In this document: positions 48,189 through 58,437 of the stretch, piece by piece
How the letters are laid out: the number at the start of each line of letters is the position of its first letter
Position numbering within the stretch: position 1 is the stretch's first letter
Assembly (NCBI RefSeq): GCF_021602345.1
Contig: NZ_BQID01000015.1
Span: 1-64,000, forward strand
From: Pseudomonas pharyngis
Lineage (GTDB): Bacteria; Pseudomonadota; Gammaproteobacteria; Pseudomonadales; Pseudomonadaceae
DNA: 64,000 nt
Direction: 5' to 3'
The notes under the pieces: model-generated
Told to the model about the DNA's origin: nothing
Databases searched by the model: none
What the model saw: only the letters and a program-made list of their open reading frames with translations
Translations under genes and position numbers: made by a program

Positions 48189-49637
48189 GTGACTCAGAAG
48201 CCCGACCAGTGTCTTGGTGAATGGATCGACCGTGAAGCACTCGCAGAAGCGATGATTCCGCTTATCGGTCAGCTCTACCGCAACAACAACGTGGTGAGCT
48301 CGATCTATGGCCGCAGCCTGATCAACCAGTCTGTCATCGCGATTCTCAAAGCTCACCGCTTTGCTCGCCACCGTTCTGCCGACGACAGCGAACTCTCCGT
48401 CCACGAAACATTCCCACTGCTCAAGGCCATGAGCGAGCTCAAGCTCGGCGCGGCCTCGGTAGATCTGGGCAAGCTGGCGTACAAATTCCGCAACGAAGGC
48501 AACGGCCGCACCGCCGAGCAGTTCGTGCGTGAAGAAATGGCTGACGTGGTTGGCCAGCAAAACGCTTCGGCCCGCAAAGGCACCGACGTTGTGCTGTACG
48601 GCTTCGGTCGTATCGGCCGTCTGCTGGCGCGTATCCTGATCGAAAAAACCGGTGGCGGCGACGGCCTGCGTCTGCGTGCCATCGTGGTGCGCAAGGGCGC
48701 CGAAAATGACCTGACCAAACGCGCCAGCCTGCTGCGTCGCGATTCGGTACACGGTTCGTTCAACGGCACCATCACCATCGACGAAGAAAACAACACCATC
48801 ACCGCCAACGGCAACCTGATCCAGGTTATCTACGCGAAGAACCCTACCGAAGTGGACTACACCCAGTACGGCATCAAAGATGCGCTGCTGGTGGACAACA
48901 CCGGTGTATGGCGTGATGCCGATGGCCTGGGTCAGCACCTGGCGTGCCCGGGTATCGACCGCGTTGTTCTGACCGCGCCTGGCAAGGGCAAGCTGAAGAA
49001 CATCGTTCACGGTATCAACCACAACGAAATCACTGCTGACGACAAGATCGTGTCCGCCGCTTCCTGCACCACCAACGCCATCGTGCCGGTGCTGAAAGCC
49101 GTGAATGACAAGTTCGGCATCATCAACGGTCACGTCGAAACCGTTCACTCGTACACCAACGACCAGAACCTGATCGACAACTTCCACAAGGGCGATCGCC
49201 GTGGCCGTAGCGCCGCGCTGAACATGGTGATCACCGAGACCGGTGCCGCCACCGCTGCAGCCAAGGCCCTGCCTGAGCTGGCCGGCAAGCTGACCGGTAA
49301 CGCGATCCGCGTTCCGACGCCGAACGTGTCCATGGCCATTCTCAACCTGAACCTTGAGAAAGCCGCCTCCCGTGAAGAGATGAACGAGTACCTGCGCTAC
49401 ATGGCGCTGCACTCCGATCTGCACAAGCAAATCGACTTCGTCAATTCGCAGGAAGTGGTTTCGACCGACTTCGTTGGCTCGCGCCACGCCGGTGTGGTCG
49501 ACGCTGAAGCGACCATCGTTCAGGACAACCGCGTTGTTCTGTACGTCTGGTACGACAACGAGTTCGGCTACAGCTGCCAGGTGGTTCGCGTGATGGAAGA
49601 CATGGCCGGTGTAAACCCGCCAGCGTTCCCGCGCTAA
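48189..49637 (+). CDS. gap: Glyceraldehyde-3-phosphate dehydrogenase, long form
   Basis: This 482-residue enzyme oxidises or forms glyceraldehyde 3-phosphate; it has the usual NAD(P) domain (VLYGFGRIGRLLARIL) and the catalytic Cys in SAASCTTNAIVPVL, preceded by an extra N-terminal region of about 130 residues (MTQKPDQCLGEWIDREALAEAM) found in the long gap of pseudomonads. Pseudomonads use such a form mainly for gluconeogenesis (established for related species; not shown here). The GTG at 48189 follows GGAAGG; an ATG five codons earlier has no ribosome site. A terminator follows. Confidence 0.94.
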   Translation: MTQKPDQCLGEWIDREALAEAMIPLIGQLYRNNNVVSSIYGRSLINQSVIAILKAHRFARHRSADDSELSVHETFPLLKAMSELKLGAASVDLGKLAYKFRNEGNGRTAEQFVREEMADVVGQQNASARKGTDVVLYGFGRIGRLLARILIEKTGGGDGLRLRAIVVRKGAENDLTKRASLLRRDSVHGSFNGTITIDEENNTITANGNLIQVIYAKNPTEVDYTQYGIKDALLVDNTGVWRDADGLGQHLACPGIDRVVLTAPGKGKLKNIVHGINHNEITADDKIVSAASCTTNAIVPVLKAVNDKFGIINGHVETVHSYTNDQNLIDNFHKGDRRGRSAALNMVITETGAATAAAKALPELAGKLTGNAIRVPTPNVSMAILNLNLEKAASREEMNEYLRYMALHSDLHKQIDFVNSQEVVSTDFVGSRHAGVVDAEATIVQDNRVVLYVWYDNEFGYSCQVVRVMEDMAGVNPPAFPR

Positions 49638-49653
49638 GCCTTAGCTGCAATTG

Positions 49654-49687
49654 AAAACGCCCCGACTCTGGTCGGGGCGTTTTTGTT
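49654..49687 (+). terminator. gap terminator
   Basis: AAAACGCCCCGAC and GTCGGGGCGTTTT pair tightly and are followed by TTTGTTT; the A-run on the other side makes it usable for the convergent transporter too. Confidence 0.92.
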
Positions 49688-49702
49688 TGCGCGCGATTTG
49701 TT

Positions 49703-50995
49703 TCAGCGGGGGATGGCGGCTTGGGCCGTGCGCAGTTCGTGCCTGTTGCCACGGAACAGCACCAGCGTGGCGATCAGGCCCAGCACCGCTGCGCCACTGA
49801 GCCAGATTCCCGGTGCCGCCTTGTTGTCCAGCACATGAATCAGATAAGTGCAGGCCGCCGGGGTAAAGCCACCAAAGGTGGCGGTCGCCAGGCTGTAGGC
49901 CAGCGAGAAGCCAGTCGTACGAACTTCTACCGGCATGATTTCGGTGAGTGCCACCACCATTGCCCCGTTGTACGAGCCGTACAGGAAGGACAGCCACAGC
50001 TCGACGATCAGCAAATGGCTGAAGCTCGGATTCGCCACCAGCCACGACAGCGCCGGGTAAGCGGTCAGGATCGCCAGAATCGTCGCCGCCAGCAGTAGGG
50101 GTTTACGCCCGACCTTGTCAGACACCGCGCCCATCACCGGCAACCAGAAGAAGTTCGACAGACCGATGCACACGGTCACCAGCAACGCATCGAAGTCCGA
50201 CAGGTGCAGTTCCGCCTTGCCGAACGTCGGTGTGTAGGCCGTGATCAGGTAGAACGATACCGTGGTCATGACCACCAGCGCCATGCCGGCGATGACGATG
50301 CCGAAGTTCTGACCGATCGAACGGATGATTTCCTGCAAGGTAGGGCGATGTTTGCGCGCCTGGAACTCCGGGGTTTCCTCCAGCGAGCGGCGGATGACGA
50401 AAATCACCGGGACGATCATGCAGCCGATCAGGAACGGCACGCGCCAGCCCCAGTCGCCCATCTGTTCCGGGCTCAGCCAGTGGTTGAGGCCGACCCCGAG
50501 CAGGCCGGCGAATACCACCGCCGCCTGCTGGCTGGCGGACTGCCAACTGACGAAAAAGCCCTTGCGGCCCGGTGTGGCGATTTCCGCCAGATACACCGAC
50601 ACACCGCCCAATTCGACGCCGGCCGAGAAACCTTGCAGCAATCGCCCGAACAGCACGATCAGCGGTGCAGCGACGCCAAGGGTGGCGTAGCCCGGCACGC
50701 AGGCAATCAGCACGGTGCCGGCTGCCATCATGGCCAGCGTGATGATCAGGCCCTGGCGCCGGCCGTGTCGGTCGATGTAGGCACCGAGAAAAATCGCCCC
50801 CAACGGACGCATCAGGAAGCCGGCGCCGAAAGTGGCCAGGGAAAGCATCAGGGACGCGAAGGCGCTGTCGGTAGGGAAGAAGGTCTTGGCAATGGCCGTG
50901 GCATAGAAGCCGTAGACCATAAAGTCGAACATCTCGAGAAAGTTGCCGCTGACAACGCGAAAAATCGCCTTGCCTTTGCCGGTCGTGGAAGACAT
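49703..50995 (-). CDS. MFS transporter, citrate/tricarballylate:H+ symporter type (MHS family)
   Basis: This 430-residue, 12-helix inner-membrane carrier has the motifs [36 protein letters not shown] and [29 protein letters not shown] found in CitA/TcuC-type symporters, which take up citrate, tricarballylate or related acids. It sits between gap and apbE, where P. aeruginosa has other genes including the nqr operon (from memory). It has no adjacent metabolic gene or regulator, so the substrate is only a family guess. It is convergent with gap. Confidence 0.88.
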   Translation of the reverse strand: MSSTTGKGKAIFRVVSGNFLEMFDFMVYGFYATAIAKTFFPTDSAFASLMLSLATFGAGFLMRPLGAIFLGAYIDRHGRRQGLIITLAMMAAGTVLIACVPGYATLGVAAPLIVLFGRLLQGFSAGVELGGVSVYLAEIATPGRKGFFVSWQSASQQAAVVFAGLLGVGLNHWLSPEQMGDWGWRVPFLIGCMIVPVIFVIRRSLEETPEFQARKHRPTLQEIIRSIGQNFGIVIAGMALVVMTTVSFYLITAYTPTFGKAELHLSDFDALLVTVCIGLSNFFWLPVMGAVSDKVGRKPLLLAATILAILTAYPALSWLVANPSFSHLLIVELWLSFLYGSYNGAMVVALTEIMPVEVRTTGFSLAYSLATATFGGFTPAACTYLIHVLDNKAAPGIWLSGAAVLGLIATLVLFRGNRHELRTAQAAIPR

Positions 50996-51081
50996 GGGTA
51001 GGTACTCGCTCTAAATCTTGTAAGAAAGCGTTGCGCTCGTAGCCCATAATGGCCGGCGCGGTTTTGCGGGGAGATGAAGAA

Positions 51082-52098
51082 TTGTTAACTGGACGCTGGG
51101 TGATTCTCGTGCTGCTGACCGGGTTTTTGTCCGGCTGCGGCAACGGTGATTCCCTGGAGACTTTCGGCGGCCCGACGATGGGCAGCACCTATTCGATCAA
51201 GTACGTGCGCCACGCCAATCTGCCTGCGCCGCAGGAGGTGCGTGTCGAAGTGGAAAAAATACTCGCGGATTTCGACTGGCAGATGTCGACTTACCGCGCA
51301 GACTCCGACATCTCGCGCTTCAACGCATTGCCGGCTGATCGCTGTCAGGTCATGCCCGCGCCGGTCCTTGAATTGATCCGCGTGGGCGAGCAGCTGTCGC
51401 AACAAAGCGAAGGCTCCTACGACCTCACCGTCGAACCGCTGATGAATTTGTGGGGTTTCGGCCCGCAGGGGCGTGAAGAAAAAGTCCCTGATACGGCGGC
51501 GCTGGCCGAAGTGCGGCAGCGCGTCGGTCATCAGCACCTGCGTATCGACGGTGACCGGTTGTGCAAGGACGCGGCGGTCGAGGTGGATTTCAACAGCATC
51601 GCCGCCGGTTACGCGGTCGACACCATTGCCGCGCGGCTCCAGGCTCTGGGCATACATGATTACCTTGCCGAAGCCACCGGCGAGCTCAAGGCATCCGGCA
51701 AAAAGCTTGATGGTTCGCCATGGCGTATCGCTCTGGAAGAACCGCGCGACGATCAGCAGGTTGCAGAGCGCGTCATCAATGTCGATGGCTACGGCCTCTC
51801 CACGTCCGGCGACTACCGCAACTATTTTCAGCAGGATGGCCGGCGTTATTCCCACACCTTCGATGCCCGCACCGGTGCGCCCGTCCTACACGATCTGGCG
51901 TCGGTCACGGTGATTCATCCTTCAGCGCTGATGGCCGATGGACTATCGACGCTGTTGCTGATTCTCGGGCCTGAAAGGGCTTGGGACTATGCCGAAAAAC
52001 ACGACATTGGTGCATTCTTTGTGATTCGTGCCGATACAGGTTTCGTCACACGCACCAGTCACGCTTTCGAGCGGCTCAGTGGCGCAAAAATTGACTGA
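51082..52098 (+). CDS. apbE: ApbE, FAD:protein FMN transferase (lipoprotein)
   Basis: ApbE attaches FMN to threonine in NqrB, NqrC, RnfG and similar periplasmic proteins. The protein has a lipoprotein signal with lipobox LSGC, the GSTYSI motif, a FNSIAAGYAVD motif and SGDYRNYF with HTFDARTG (Mg-binding region). The usual IAKGYA Lys is Ala here. A TTG at 51082 with GGGGAG eight bases before gives a normal signal (MLTGRWVILVLL, 338 residues); an ATG at 51049 would add eleven residues including acidic ones. sth follows 197 bases later. No nqr gene is nearby. Confidence 0.88.
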   Translation: MLTGRWVILVLLTGFLSGCGNGDSLETFGGPTMGSTYSIKYVRHANLPAPQEVRVEVEKILADFDWQMSTYRADSDISRFNALPADRCQVMPAPVLELIRVGEQLSQQSEGSYDLTVEPLMNLWGFGPQGREEKVPDTAALAEVRQRVGHQHLRIDGDRLCKDAAVEVDFNSIAAGYAVDTIAARLQALGIHDYLAEATGELKASGKKLDGSPWRIALEEPRDDQQVAERVINVDGYGLSTSGDYRNYFQQDGRRYSHTFDARTGAPVLHDLASVTVIHPSALMADGLSTLLLILGPERAWDYAEKHDIGAFFVIRADTGFVTRTSHAFERLSGAKID

Positions 52099-52295
52099 GA
52101 ACAGTACGAAAGCTGGCGTTGTAGTGCATGCAAAAGTAGCCTACGACGCGACCAAGGGTTAATGTGCGCGGCGTTGACGCTTCTATAGACTGTGTCCGGG
52201 TTTTCTACTGGCCCCCAATTGTTCCTTCGCGCCGTCGTTCGGCGTGATTTAGCCGCCGGTGCTGCTGGCACCGCGGCCTGTTCTGAGGAGTACGC

Positions 52296-53690
52296 ATGGC
52301 TGTCTACAACTACGACGTGGTGGTGCTGGGTTCCGGCCCGGCGGGAGAAGGCGCGGCAATGAACGCCGCCAAAGCAGGGCGCAAGGTGGCGATGGTCGAC
52401 AGCCGTCGCCAGGTCGGCGGCAACTGCACCCACCTGGGCACCATCCCGTCCAAGGCCCTGCGTCACTCGGTGCGGCAGATCATGCAGTTCAACACCAACC
52501 CGATGTTCCGTGCGATCGGCGAGCCGCGCTGGTTCTCCTTCCCGGACGTGTTGAAAAGCGCCGAGAAAGTCATTTCCAAACAAGTTGCTTCGCGTACCGG
52601 CTACTACGCCCGTAACCGCGTCGACGTATTCTTCGGCACCGGCAGCTTCGCCGACGAGCAAACCATCGAAGTGGTCTGCGCCAACGGCGTGGTCGAGAAA
52701 CTGGTGGCCAAGCACATCATCATCGCCACCGGTTCGCGTCCTTATCGCCCGGCGGACATCGATTTCCATCACCCGCGTATCTACGATAGCGACACCATCC
52801 TCAGCCTCGGTCACACCCCGCGCAAACTGATCGTTTACGGCGCCGGCGTGATCGGTTGCGAATACGCCTCGATCTTCAGCGGTCTGGGCGTGCTGGTCGA
52901 GTTGGTGGACAACCGCGGTCAGCTGCTGAGCTTCCTCGACTCGGAAATCTCCCAGGCGTTGAGCTACCACTTCAGCAACAACAACATCACCGTACGTCAC
53001 AACGAAGAGTATGACCGCGTCGAAGGCGTGGACAACGGCGTGATCCTGCACCTGAAGTCCGGCAAGAAGATCAAGGCCGACGCCTTGCTCTGGTGCAACG
53101 GCCGTACCGGCAACACCGATCAGTTGGGTCTGGAAAACATCGGGGTCAAGGTCAACAGTCGTGGCCAGATCGAAGTCGACGAGAACTACCGCACTTGCGT
53201 GCAGAATATCTACGGCGCCGGTGACGTGATCGGCTGGCCGAGCCTGGCCAGTGCCGCCCACGACCAGGGCCGTTCGGCCGCTGGCAGCATCGTCGACAAT
53301 GGCAGCTGGCGTTTCGTGAATGACGTGCCGACCGGCATCTACACCATTCCGGAGATCAGCTCGATCGGCAAGAACGAGCAGGAGCTGACCCAGGCCAAAG
53401 TGCCGTACGAAGTGGGCAAGGCGTTCTTCAAGAGCATGGCGCGGGCACAGATCGCCGGCGAGCCGCAAGGCATGCTGAAGATCCTGTTCCACCGTGAAAC
53501 CCTCGAAGTGCTGGGCGTTCACTGCTTCGGTTATCAGGCGTCGGAGATCGTGCACATCGGTCAGGCGATCATGAACCAGCCGGGCGAGCTGAATACCCTG
53601 AAGTACTTCGTCAACACGACGTTCAACTACCCGACCATGGCCGAAGCCTATCGGGTAGCGGCGTACGACGGCCTCAACCGGCTTTTTTGA
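52296..53690 (+). CDS. sth: Soluble pyridine nucleotide transhydrogenase
   Basis: Sth (464 residues) exchanges hydride between NADPH and NAD+ and helps balance reduced cofactors in the cytoplasm. It is a flavoprotein of the disulfide reductase fold: FAD motif [23 protein letters not shown] motif [19 protein letters not shown] and the late [13 protein letters not shown]. The redox site reads [13 protein letters not shown], with one cysteine replaced by Thr49, as in true SthA and unlike lipoamide dehydrogenase. GAGGAG precedes the ATG. Confidence 0.96.
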   Translation: MAVYNYDVVVLGSGPAGEGAAMNAAKAGRKVAMVDSRRQVGGNCTHLGTIPSKALRHSVRQIMQFNTNPMFRAIGEPRWFSFPDVLKSAEKVISKQVASRTGYYARNRVDVFFGTGSFADEQTIEVVCANGVVEKLVAKHIIIATGSRPYRPADIDFHHPRIYDSDTILSLGHTPRKLIVYGAGVIGCEYASIFSGLGVLVELVDNRGQLLSFLDSEISQALSYHFSNNNITVRHNEEYDRVEGVDNGVILHLKSGKKIKADALLWCNGRTGNTDQLGLENIGVKVNSRGQIEVDENYRTCVQNIYGAGDVIGWPSLASAAHDQGRSAAGSIVDNGSWRFVNDVPTGIYTIPEISSIGKNEQELTQAKVPYEVGKAFFKSMARAQIAGEPQGMLKILFHRETLEVLGVHCFGYQASEIVHIGQAIMNQPGELNTLKYFVNTTFNYPTMAEAYRVAAYDGLNRLF

Positions 53691-53732
53691 CGGGCTCCGG
53701 CCGGTGGCCTGAGCCGGCCGGGGAGACCGATT

Positions 53733-54455
53733 TCAGCCATTCCCGAGGGTGGCAGTGGCCAAACCGGGAAAGTCTGTAATCAGGCTGTCAACGCCGAAGT
53801 CGGCGAGTCTGCGCATCAGCGCAGGCTCGTTGACGGTCCACACCGACACATGCAGCCCCTGACGCTGCGCCTTTTGCAGGCGTTCAGGCGTACACAGCGT
53901 CCAGTTCAACGCCAGAATCTCGCAACCGTAACTTTGCGCGACCTTCAACGGATCGAGCCAGGCATATTCGGCCACCAGGCCGCGTGAGACGTCGGGCACC
54001 AGATCCAGCGCAGCCTTCAATACTTCCCGCGAACTCGAGGTGATCGTCACCTTGTCGAGCAGCCCGTGTCTGACTGCCATTTCACGGATCGCCAGCACGG
54101 TGGTCGCGGCGCGGGTGCGAGAAGCGCTTTTGACTTCCAGCTGCCAGTGCTCGAAATCACACTTTTCGAACAGTTCTTCCAGCGTTGGAATCGGGCATGG
54201 CTTGATCCAGCCCGGACCGCCCTTGCGCGCGTCGTAGGTCACCAGCTCGGCGGCGGTGTGCTCGACCACCTTGCCGCGCCGGTCGGTGGTGCGCTTGAGG
54301 GTCGGGTCGTGGATGACCATCAGCTCGCCGTCCTTGGACAGGTGCAGGTCCAGCTCGCAACGGCGAACGCCGTGCTTGAGACATTCCTGAAAACTGCTCA
54401 GGGTGTTTTCCGGTGCTTCGCCCTTGGCGCCGCGGTGGCCGTAGATAAGGGTCAC
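53733..54455 (-). CDS. Glycerophosphodiester phosphodiesterase (UgpQ/GlpQ type)
   Basis: This 240-residue enzyme hydrolyses glycerophosphodiesters from membrane lipids to glycerol 3-phosphate and alcohol. It has the N-terminal YGHRGAKGEAPENT motif (His7, Arg8, Glu16), the metal site CELDLHLSKDGELMVIHDPTLKRTTD (Glu34, Asp36, His49) and the late LEVKSASR. No signal peptide is seen, so it is cytoplasmic as in UgpQ. The PilZ gene lies 14 bases upstream on the same strand. Confidence 0.92.
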   Translation of the reverse strand: MTLIYGHRGAKGEAPENTLSSFQECLKHGVRRCELDLHLSKDGELMVIHDPTLKRTTDRRGKVVEHTAAELVTYDARKGGPGWIKPCPIPTLEELFEKCDFEHWQLEVKSASRTRAATTVLAIREMAVRHGLLDKVTITSSSREVLKAALDLVPDVSRGLVAEYAWLDPLKVAQSYGCEILALNWTLCTPERLQKAQRQGLHVSVWTVNEPALMRRLADFGVDSLITDFPGLATATLGNG

Positions 54456-54469
54456 GGTTCTTCCTTAAT

Positions 54470-55051
54470 TTAGATGCCTGATTCGTTCTGTTCGCGGGCC
54501 AGGCGTCGTTCCTGGGCCTGCTTCTGCAAGATATAGCGGGCGAGCAACTGGCGCTGGGCGTCGGTCAGGTGTTCGAACTCGGTGCCGACGTCGTAGCCGT
54601 CGCCCTTGCGGTCGCAATGGGTCACGCGGGCACGCAACAACAGGCCAAGCGCCTGAGGCATCAGCACCAGTTTTACCGACAGGTGGGCGCCGCTGGCGAT
54701 CGGGGTAGGGTGCTGAAAGTCGATGCCGCCCTCGGAGATGATCACCGGTTGCGGCTCGCCGATATGGCCGAGCACGGTCAGGGCGACCACCTGGCTGAGC
54801 AGGTCGATGCGTTTGTTCTGGGATTTCAGGAACGCCGCGATGGCGCGGTCGCGTTCACTGATCTGGCGCAGCAGGTGCTGCGACTCGAATTCGCTCAGGT
54901 GCAGTTCGCTGAGCAGGTTGAACAGTGGAGAAGCATCCTGCAACACTTCCTGGCCTGCGGCTTCGGGAGCGGACAGGGGCCGAATTTCCAGTGCGATCGT
55001 GTCCTCGATACGGTAGTATTCGCGGCGATCTTCTTCATCTAATGTCGACAT
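54470..55051 (-). CDS. PilZ domain protein
   Basis: This 193-residue protein has an N-terminal RREYYR motif (residues 9-14; an RxxxR pattern for c-di-GMP), a helical middle region and a C-terminal beta-rich part (SVKLVLMPQ, YDVGTEFEHLTD). The second c-di-GMP signature is imperfect: the ISEGGIDF segment lacks the expected Asp/Asn two residues before Ser. It may therefore bind c-di-GMP weakly or not at all (inference). The position before glpQ-like and divergent from lolC is kept in P. aeruginosa (PA2989-type, from memory). Confidence 0.85.
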   Translation of the reverse strand: MSTLDEEDRREYYRIEDTIALEIRPLSAPEAAGQEVLQDASPLFNLLSELHLSEFESQHLLRQISERDRAIAAFLKSQNKRIDLLSQVVALTVLGHIGEPQPVIISEGGIDFQHPTPIASGAHLSVKLVLMPQALGLLLRARVTHCDRKGDGYDVGTEFEHLTDAQRQLLARYILQKQAQERRLAREQNESGI

Positions 55052-55145
55052 GGCGAACCCATGGTAGCGGCGGTGGTCTGAGTGTAAAGCTGGTTATCGA
55101 CCCCCGCCACAAGGACGTTCCTTTTCCCTCCGAACAAGCCCCGAC

Positions 55146-56396
55146 ATGTTCAGACCTCTCTTCGTATTTATCGGCACGCGTTATACCCGTGCAAAGCGTC
55201 GCAATCATTTTGTGTCATTCATTTCCCTGACTTCGATGATCGGGCTCGCCCTTGGCGTGGTCGTGATGATCGTGGTGCTGTCGGTAATGAACGGCTTCGA
55301 TCATGAGATGCGCACCCGCGTGCTGGGCATGGTGCCCCACGCGACCATCGAGTCCGGTGAAGCCATCAACGACTGGCCGAGCCTGGCCGCCAAGGTCAAG
55401 CAGAACCCGCAGGTGGCGGCCGTCGCGCCGTTCACCCAGATGCAGGGGTTGCTGACCAACAACGGCCAGGTCTCCAAGGTGTTGCTCAATGCCATCGACC
55501 CGGCGCTGGAGCGCAACGTCTCGATCATCGACAACTTCATGAAGCAGGGCAAACTCGACGATCTGACGCCGGGCAGCTTCGGCATCGTGATTGGCGACAA
55601 GGCCGCGACCAAGCTCGGCGTGGGCCTCGGTGACAAGATCACCTTCGTCGCACCGGAGGTCAGTGTGACCCCGGCCGGGATGTTCCCGCGCATGAAGCGC
55701 TTCACCGTGGTCGGCATCTTTCATGTCGGCGCCGGTGAACTGGACGGCTATCTGGGCGTGACCAACCTGCAGGATCTGGCGAAGATGCATCGCTGGAAGC
55801 CTGATCAGGTGCAGGGCCTGCGCCTGAAGTTCGACGATCTGTTCCAGGCCCCGCGTGAGGCGTGGAACATCGCCCAACGCCTCGGCGAAGACCGTTACTA
55901 CGCCCGCGACTGGACCCGTACCCACGGCAACCTGTATCAGGCGATCCGCATGGAAAAAGCCATGATCGGCCTGCTGTTGCTGCTGATCGTCGCGGTGGCC
56001 GCGTTCAACATCATTTCCACGCTGGTGATGGTGGTGAATGACAAGAAGGGCGATATCGCCATTCTGCGCACACTGGGCGCCACGCCGGGCACGATCATGC
56101 GCACGTTCATGGTGCAGGGCACGGTGATCGGCGTGGTCGGCACGGCCATCGGCGCCGTGGTCGGGATCTTCGCCGCGCTCAACGTCAGCGCCGCGATTTC
56201 GGCCCTCGAAGGCGTGATCGGACACAAATTCCTCAACGCCGATGTGTATTTCATCGATTACCTGCCGTCGCAGGTGCAGAGCCAGGACGTGGTCATGGTC
56301 TGCGCCGCTGCGTTGGTCCTGAGTTTCCTCGCCACCCTGTATCCAGCCTGGCGTGCCGCGCGCACCCAGCCGGCGGAGGCGTTACGTTATGAGTGA
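55146..56396 (+). CDS. lolC: Lipoprotein-releasing ABC transporter permease LolC
   Basis: LolC (416 residues) is one of the inner-membrane subunits of LolCDE, which extracts outer-membrane lipoproteins for LolA. It has a first helix with [29 protein letters not shown], a periplasmic domain of about 210 residues and three C-terminal helices, the last pair near [29 protein letters not shown]. The paralogue LolE lies two genes downstream with the same plan. lolD overlaps its stop codon. Confidence 0.94.
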
Positions 56397-57087
56397 GTCG
56401 GGCATGAGTGAAAAAGCAATCTTGAGCTGCCGCAACCTGGGTAAATCCTACGAGGAAGGCCCGGAGTCGGTGGAAGTGCTGGCCAACCTGCAACTGGAAC
56501 TGCATCCGGGTGAGCGGGTGGCGATCGTCGGCAAGTCCGGTTCGGGCAAAAGTACCTTGCTCAACCTGCTGGGCGGTCTCGATACGCCGACCAAGGGCGG
56601 TGTCTGGCTCGACGGTGAAGAACTGTCGGCGCTGAGCGAGAAGAAGCGTGGCCTGCTGCGTAACCGCGCCCTCGGGTTCGTGTACCAGTTCCACCACTTG
56701 CTGCCGGAGTTCACCGCGCTGGAAAACGTCTGCATGCCGCTGCTGATCGGCAAGACCGCGATCCCGGAAGCACGTCAGCGTGCCACGGCGTTGCTGGAAC
56801 GGGTCGGCCTGGGTCATCGCCTGGAGCACAAACCGGCAGAGCTGTCCGGTGGCGAACGCCAGCGCGTGGCCATCGCCCGGGCGCTGGTGAACAATCCAGG
56901 GCTGGTGATGCTCGACGAGCCGACCGGCAACCTCGACTCCCATACCGCCGAAGGCATTCAGGATCTGATGCTGGAACTCAGCACGTCGATGCGCACGGCG
57001 TTTCTGGTGGTGACTCACGACATGAACCTGGCTCGCCAGATGGACCGCGTCCTGCAGCTGCAGGAAGGTTGCCTGACCCCCATCTGA
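56389..57087 (+). CDS. lolD: Lipoprotein-releasing ABC transporter ATPase LolD
   Basis: This 232-residue ATPase powers LolCDE. Walker A is GKSGSGKST, the Q-loop is [18 protein letters not shown] (the Q-loop and FHHLLPEF motif is typical of LolD), the signature is LSGGERQR and Walker B is [12 protein letters not shown]. The ATG at 56389 overlaps the lolC stop and has GGAGG nine bases before it; an ATG five codons later is less likely. A terminator-like hairpin follows. Confidence 0.95.
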
Positions 57088-57096
57088 CGGCTTGAA

Positions 57097-57134
57097 ACCC
57101 GATGCCTGAAAAGGTGTCGGGTCTTTTATTTTTA
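57097..57134 (+). terminator. Terminator-like hairpin between lolD and lolE
   Basis: A 10-bp stem (57097-57106 with 57113-57122) around a TGAAAA loop is followed by CTTTTATTTTTAT, a good rho-independent terminator, ending only about 17 bases before the lolE start. Confidence 0.85.
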
Positions 57135-57150
57135 TACGGTGCCCCAGCGA

Positions 57151-58395
57151 ATGTTCAGACCGTTATCGATCTTTATCGGCACGCGCTATACCCGCGCCAA
57201 GCGCCGCAATCGCTTTGTTTCGTTCATTTCGATGACCTCGATGATCGGCCTCGCCCTCGGCGTGCTGGCGATGATCGTGGTGCTGTCGGTGATGAACGGC
57301 TTCCAGCGCGAAATGAGCTCGCGCATCCTCGGCATGGTGCCTCACGCGACCATCGTCGGCGTCAAGCCGATCGACGACTGGCAGCCAGTGGCCGCCGCCG
57401 CGATGAAGAACCCGGAAGTGACAGCCGCCGTGCCGTTCACCGAGATGGAAGGCATGCTGTCCTACAAGGGCATGATGCAGCCGATCCAGATCAGCGGCGT
57501 CGACCCGGCTCAGGAAGGCAAGGTGTCGATCGTTGCCCAACACATTGTTCAGGGTCGTCTCGATGCCTTGAAACCGGGTGAGTTCGGCGTAGTGCTGGGC
57601 GAAATCACCGCTCGGCGTTTTCGCCTCAACGTCGGCGACAAGATCACCCTGATCGTGCCGGAAGTCAGCACCGCACCGGGCGGCATCACTCCGCGCATGC
57701 AGCGCTTGAACGTGGTCGGCGTGTTCAAGGTCGGTGCCGAACTCGACGGTTCCATGGGCCTGATCCACGTCTCCGACGCCGCGACCATGCAGCACTGGGA
57801 GCCGAATCAGGTGCAGAGCGTGCGTCTGGCGGTGAAGGATCTGTACGCCGCGCCGAAGGTTTCCTCGGACATTGCCACCGGCCTCGGCACCGACTTCAAG
57901 GCTGACGACTGGACCCATACCCAGGGCAGTCTGTTCAGCGCGATGAAGATGGAAAAAACCATGATCGGCCTGTTGCTGCTGATGATCGTCGCGGTGGCAG
58001 CGTTCAACATCATTGCGACCCTGATCATGGTGGTGAACGACAAGGGCGCGGACATCGCGATCCTGCGCACCATCGGCGCCACGCCACGGCAGATCATGGC
58101 GATCTTCATGGTGCAGGGCACCGTGATCGGCATCGTCGGCACCATCATTGGTGGCGTGCTGGGCGTGATTGCGGCGCTGAACGTCAGTGAGATGGTGGGC
58201 TGGGTCGAGCGGGTGACCGGGCAGCACATCTTCAGTTCGGACGTGTATTTCGTCAGCAACCTGCCATCGGAATTGCAGGGCGGCGACGTGCTGCTGATCT
58301 GCTCGGCGGGCTTCATCCTCAGCTTCCTGGCCACCGTTTACCCGGCCTGGCGGGCGGCAAAGATCGAACCGGCGCACGCGTTGCGCTATTCGTAA
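57151..58395 (+). CDS. lolE: Lipoprotein-releasing ABC transporter permease LolE
   Basis: LolE (414 residues) is the second permease of LolCDE. It shares the plan of Lol[44 protein letters not shown] at the N-terminus, a large periplasmic domain and three C-terminal helices ending ATVYPAWRAAKIEPAHALRYS. The ATG at 57151 is chosen by alignment with lolC; a GTG four codons upstream also exists. A strong hairpin precedes it and separates it from lolCD transcripts. Confidence 0.94.
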   Translation: MFRPLSIFIGTRYTRAKRRNRFVSFISMTSMIGLALGVLAMIVVLSVMNGFQREMSSRILGMVPHATIVGVKPIDDWQPVAAAAMKNPEVTAAVPFTEMEGMLSYKGMMQPIQISGVDPAQEGKVSIVAQHIVQGRLDALKPGEFGVVLGEITARRFRLNVGDKITLIVPEVSTAPGGITPRMQRLNVVGVFKVGAELDGSMGLIHVSDAATMQHWEPNQVQSVRLAVKDLYAAPKVSSDIATGLGTDFKADDWTHTQGSLFSAMKMEKTMIGLLLLMIVAVAAFNIIATLIMVVNDKGADIAILRTIGATPRQIMAIFMVQGTVIGIVGTIIGGVLGVIAALNVSEMVGWVERVTGQHIFSSDVYFVSNLPSELQGGDVLLICSAGFILSFLATVYPAWRAAKIEPAHALRYS

Positions 58396-58403
58396 GTTCC
58401 CCC

Positions 58404-58437
58404 ATTGAGGCCGGCATTGCCGGCCTCAATCGTTTTT
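58404..58437 (+). terminator. lolE terminator
   Basis: ATTGAGGCCGGCA and TGCCGGCCTCAAT form a stem followed by CGTTTTT; its right arm overlaps the stop codon of the convergent sensor kinase gene. Confidence 0.88.

Noticed and set aside
53695-53724. CTCCGGCCGG/CCGGCCGGGG hairpin after sth
   Set aside because: Stem is strong but lacks a T-run; could still be a rho-dependent or pausing site, not enough to call.
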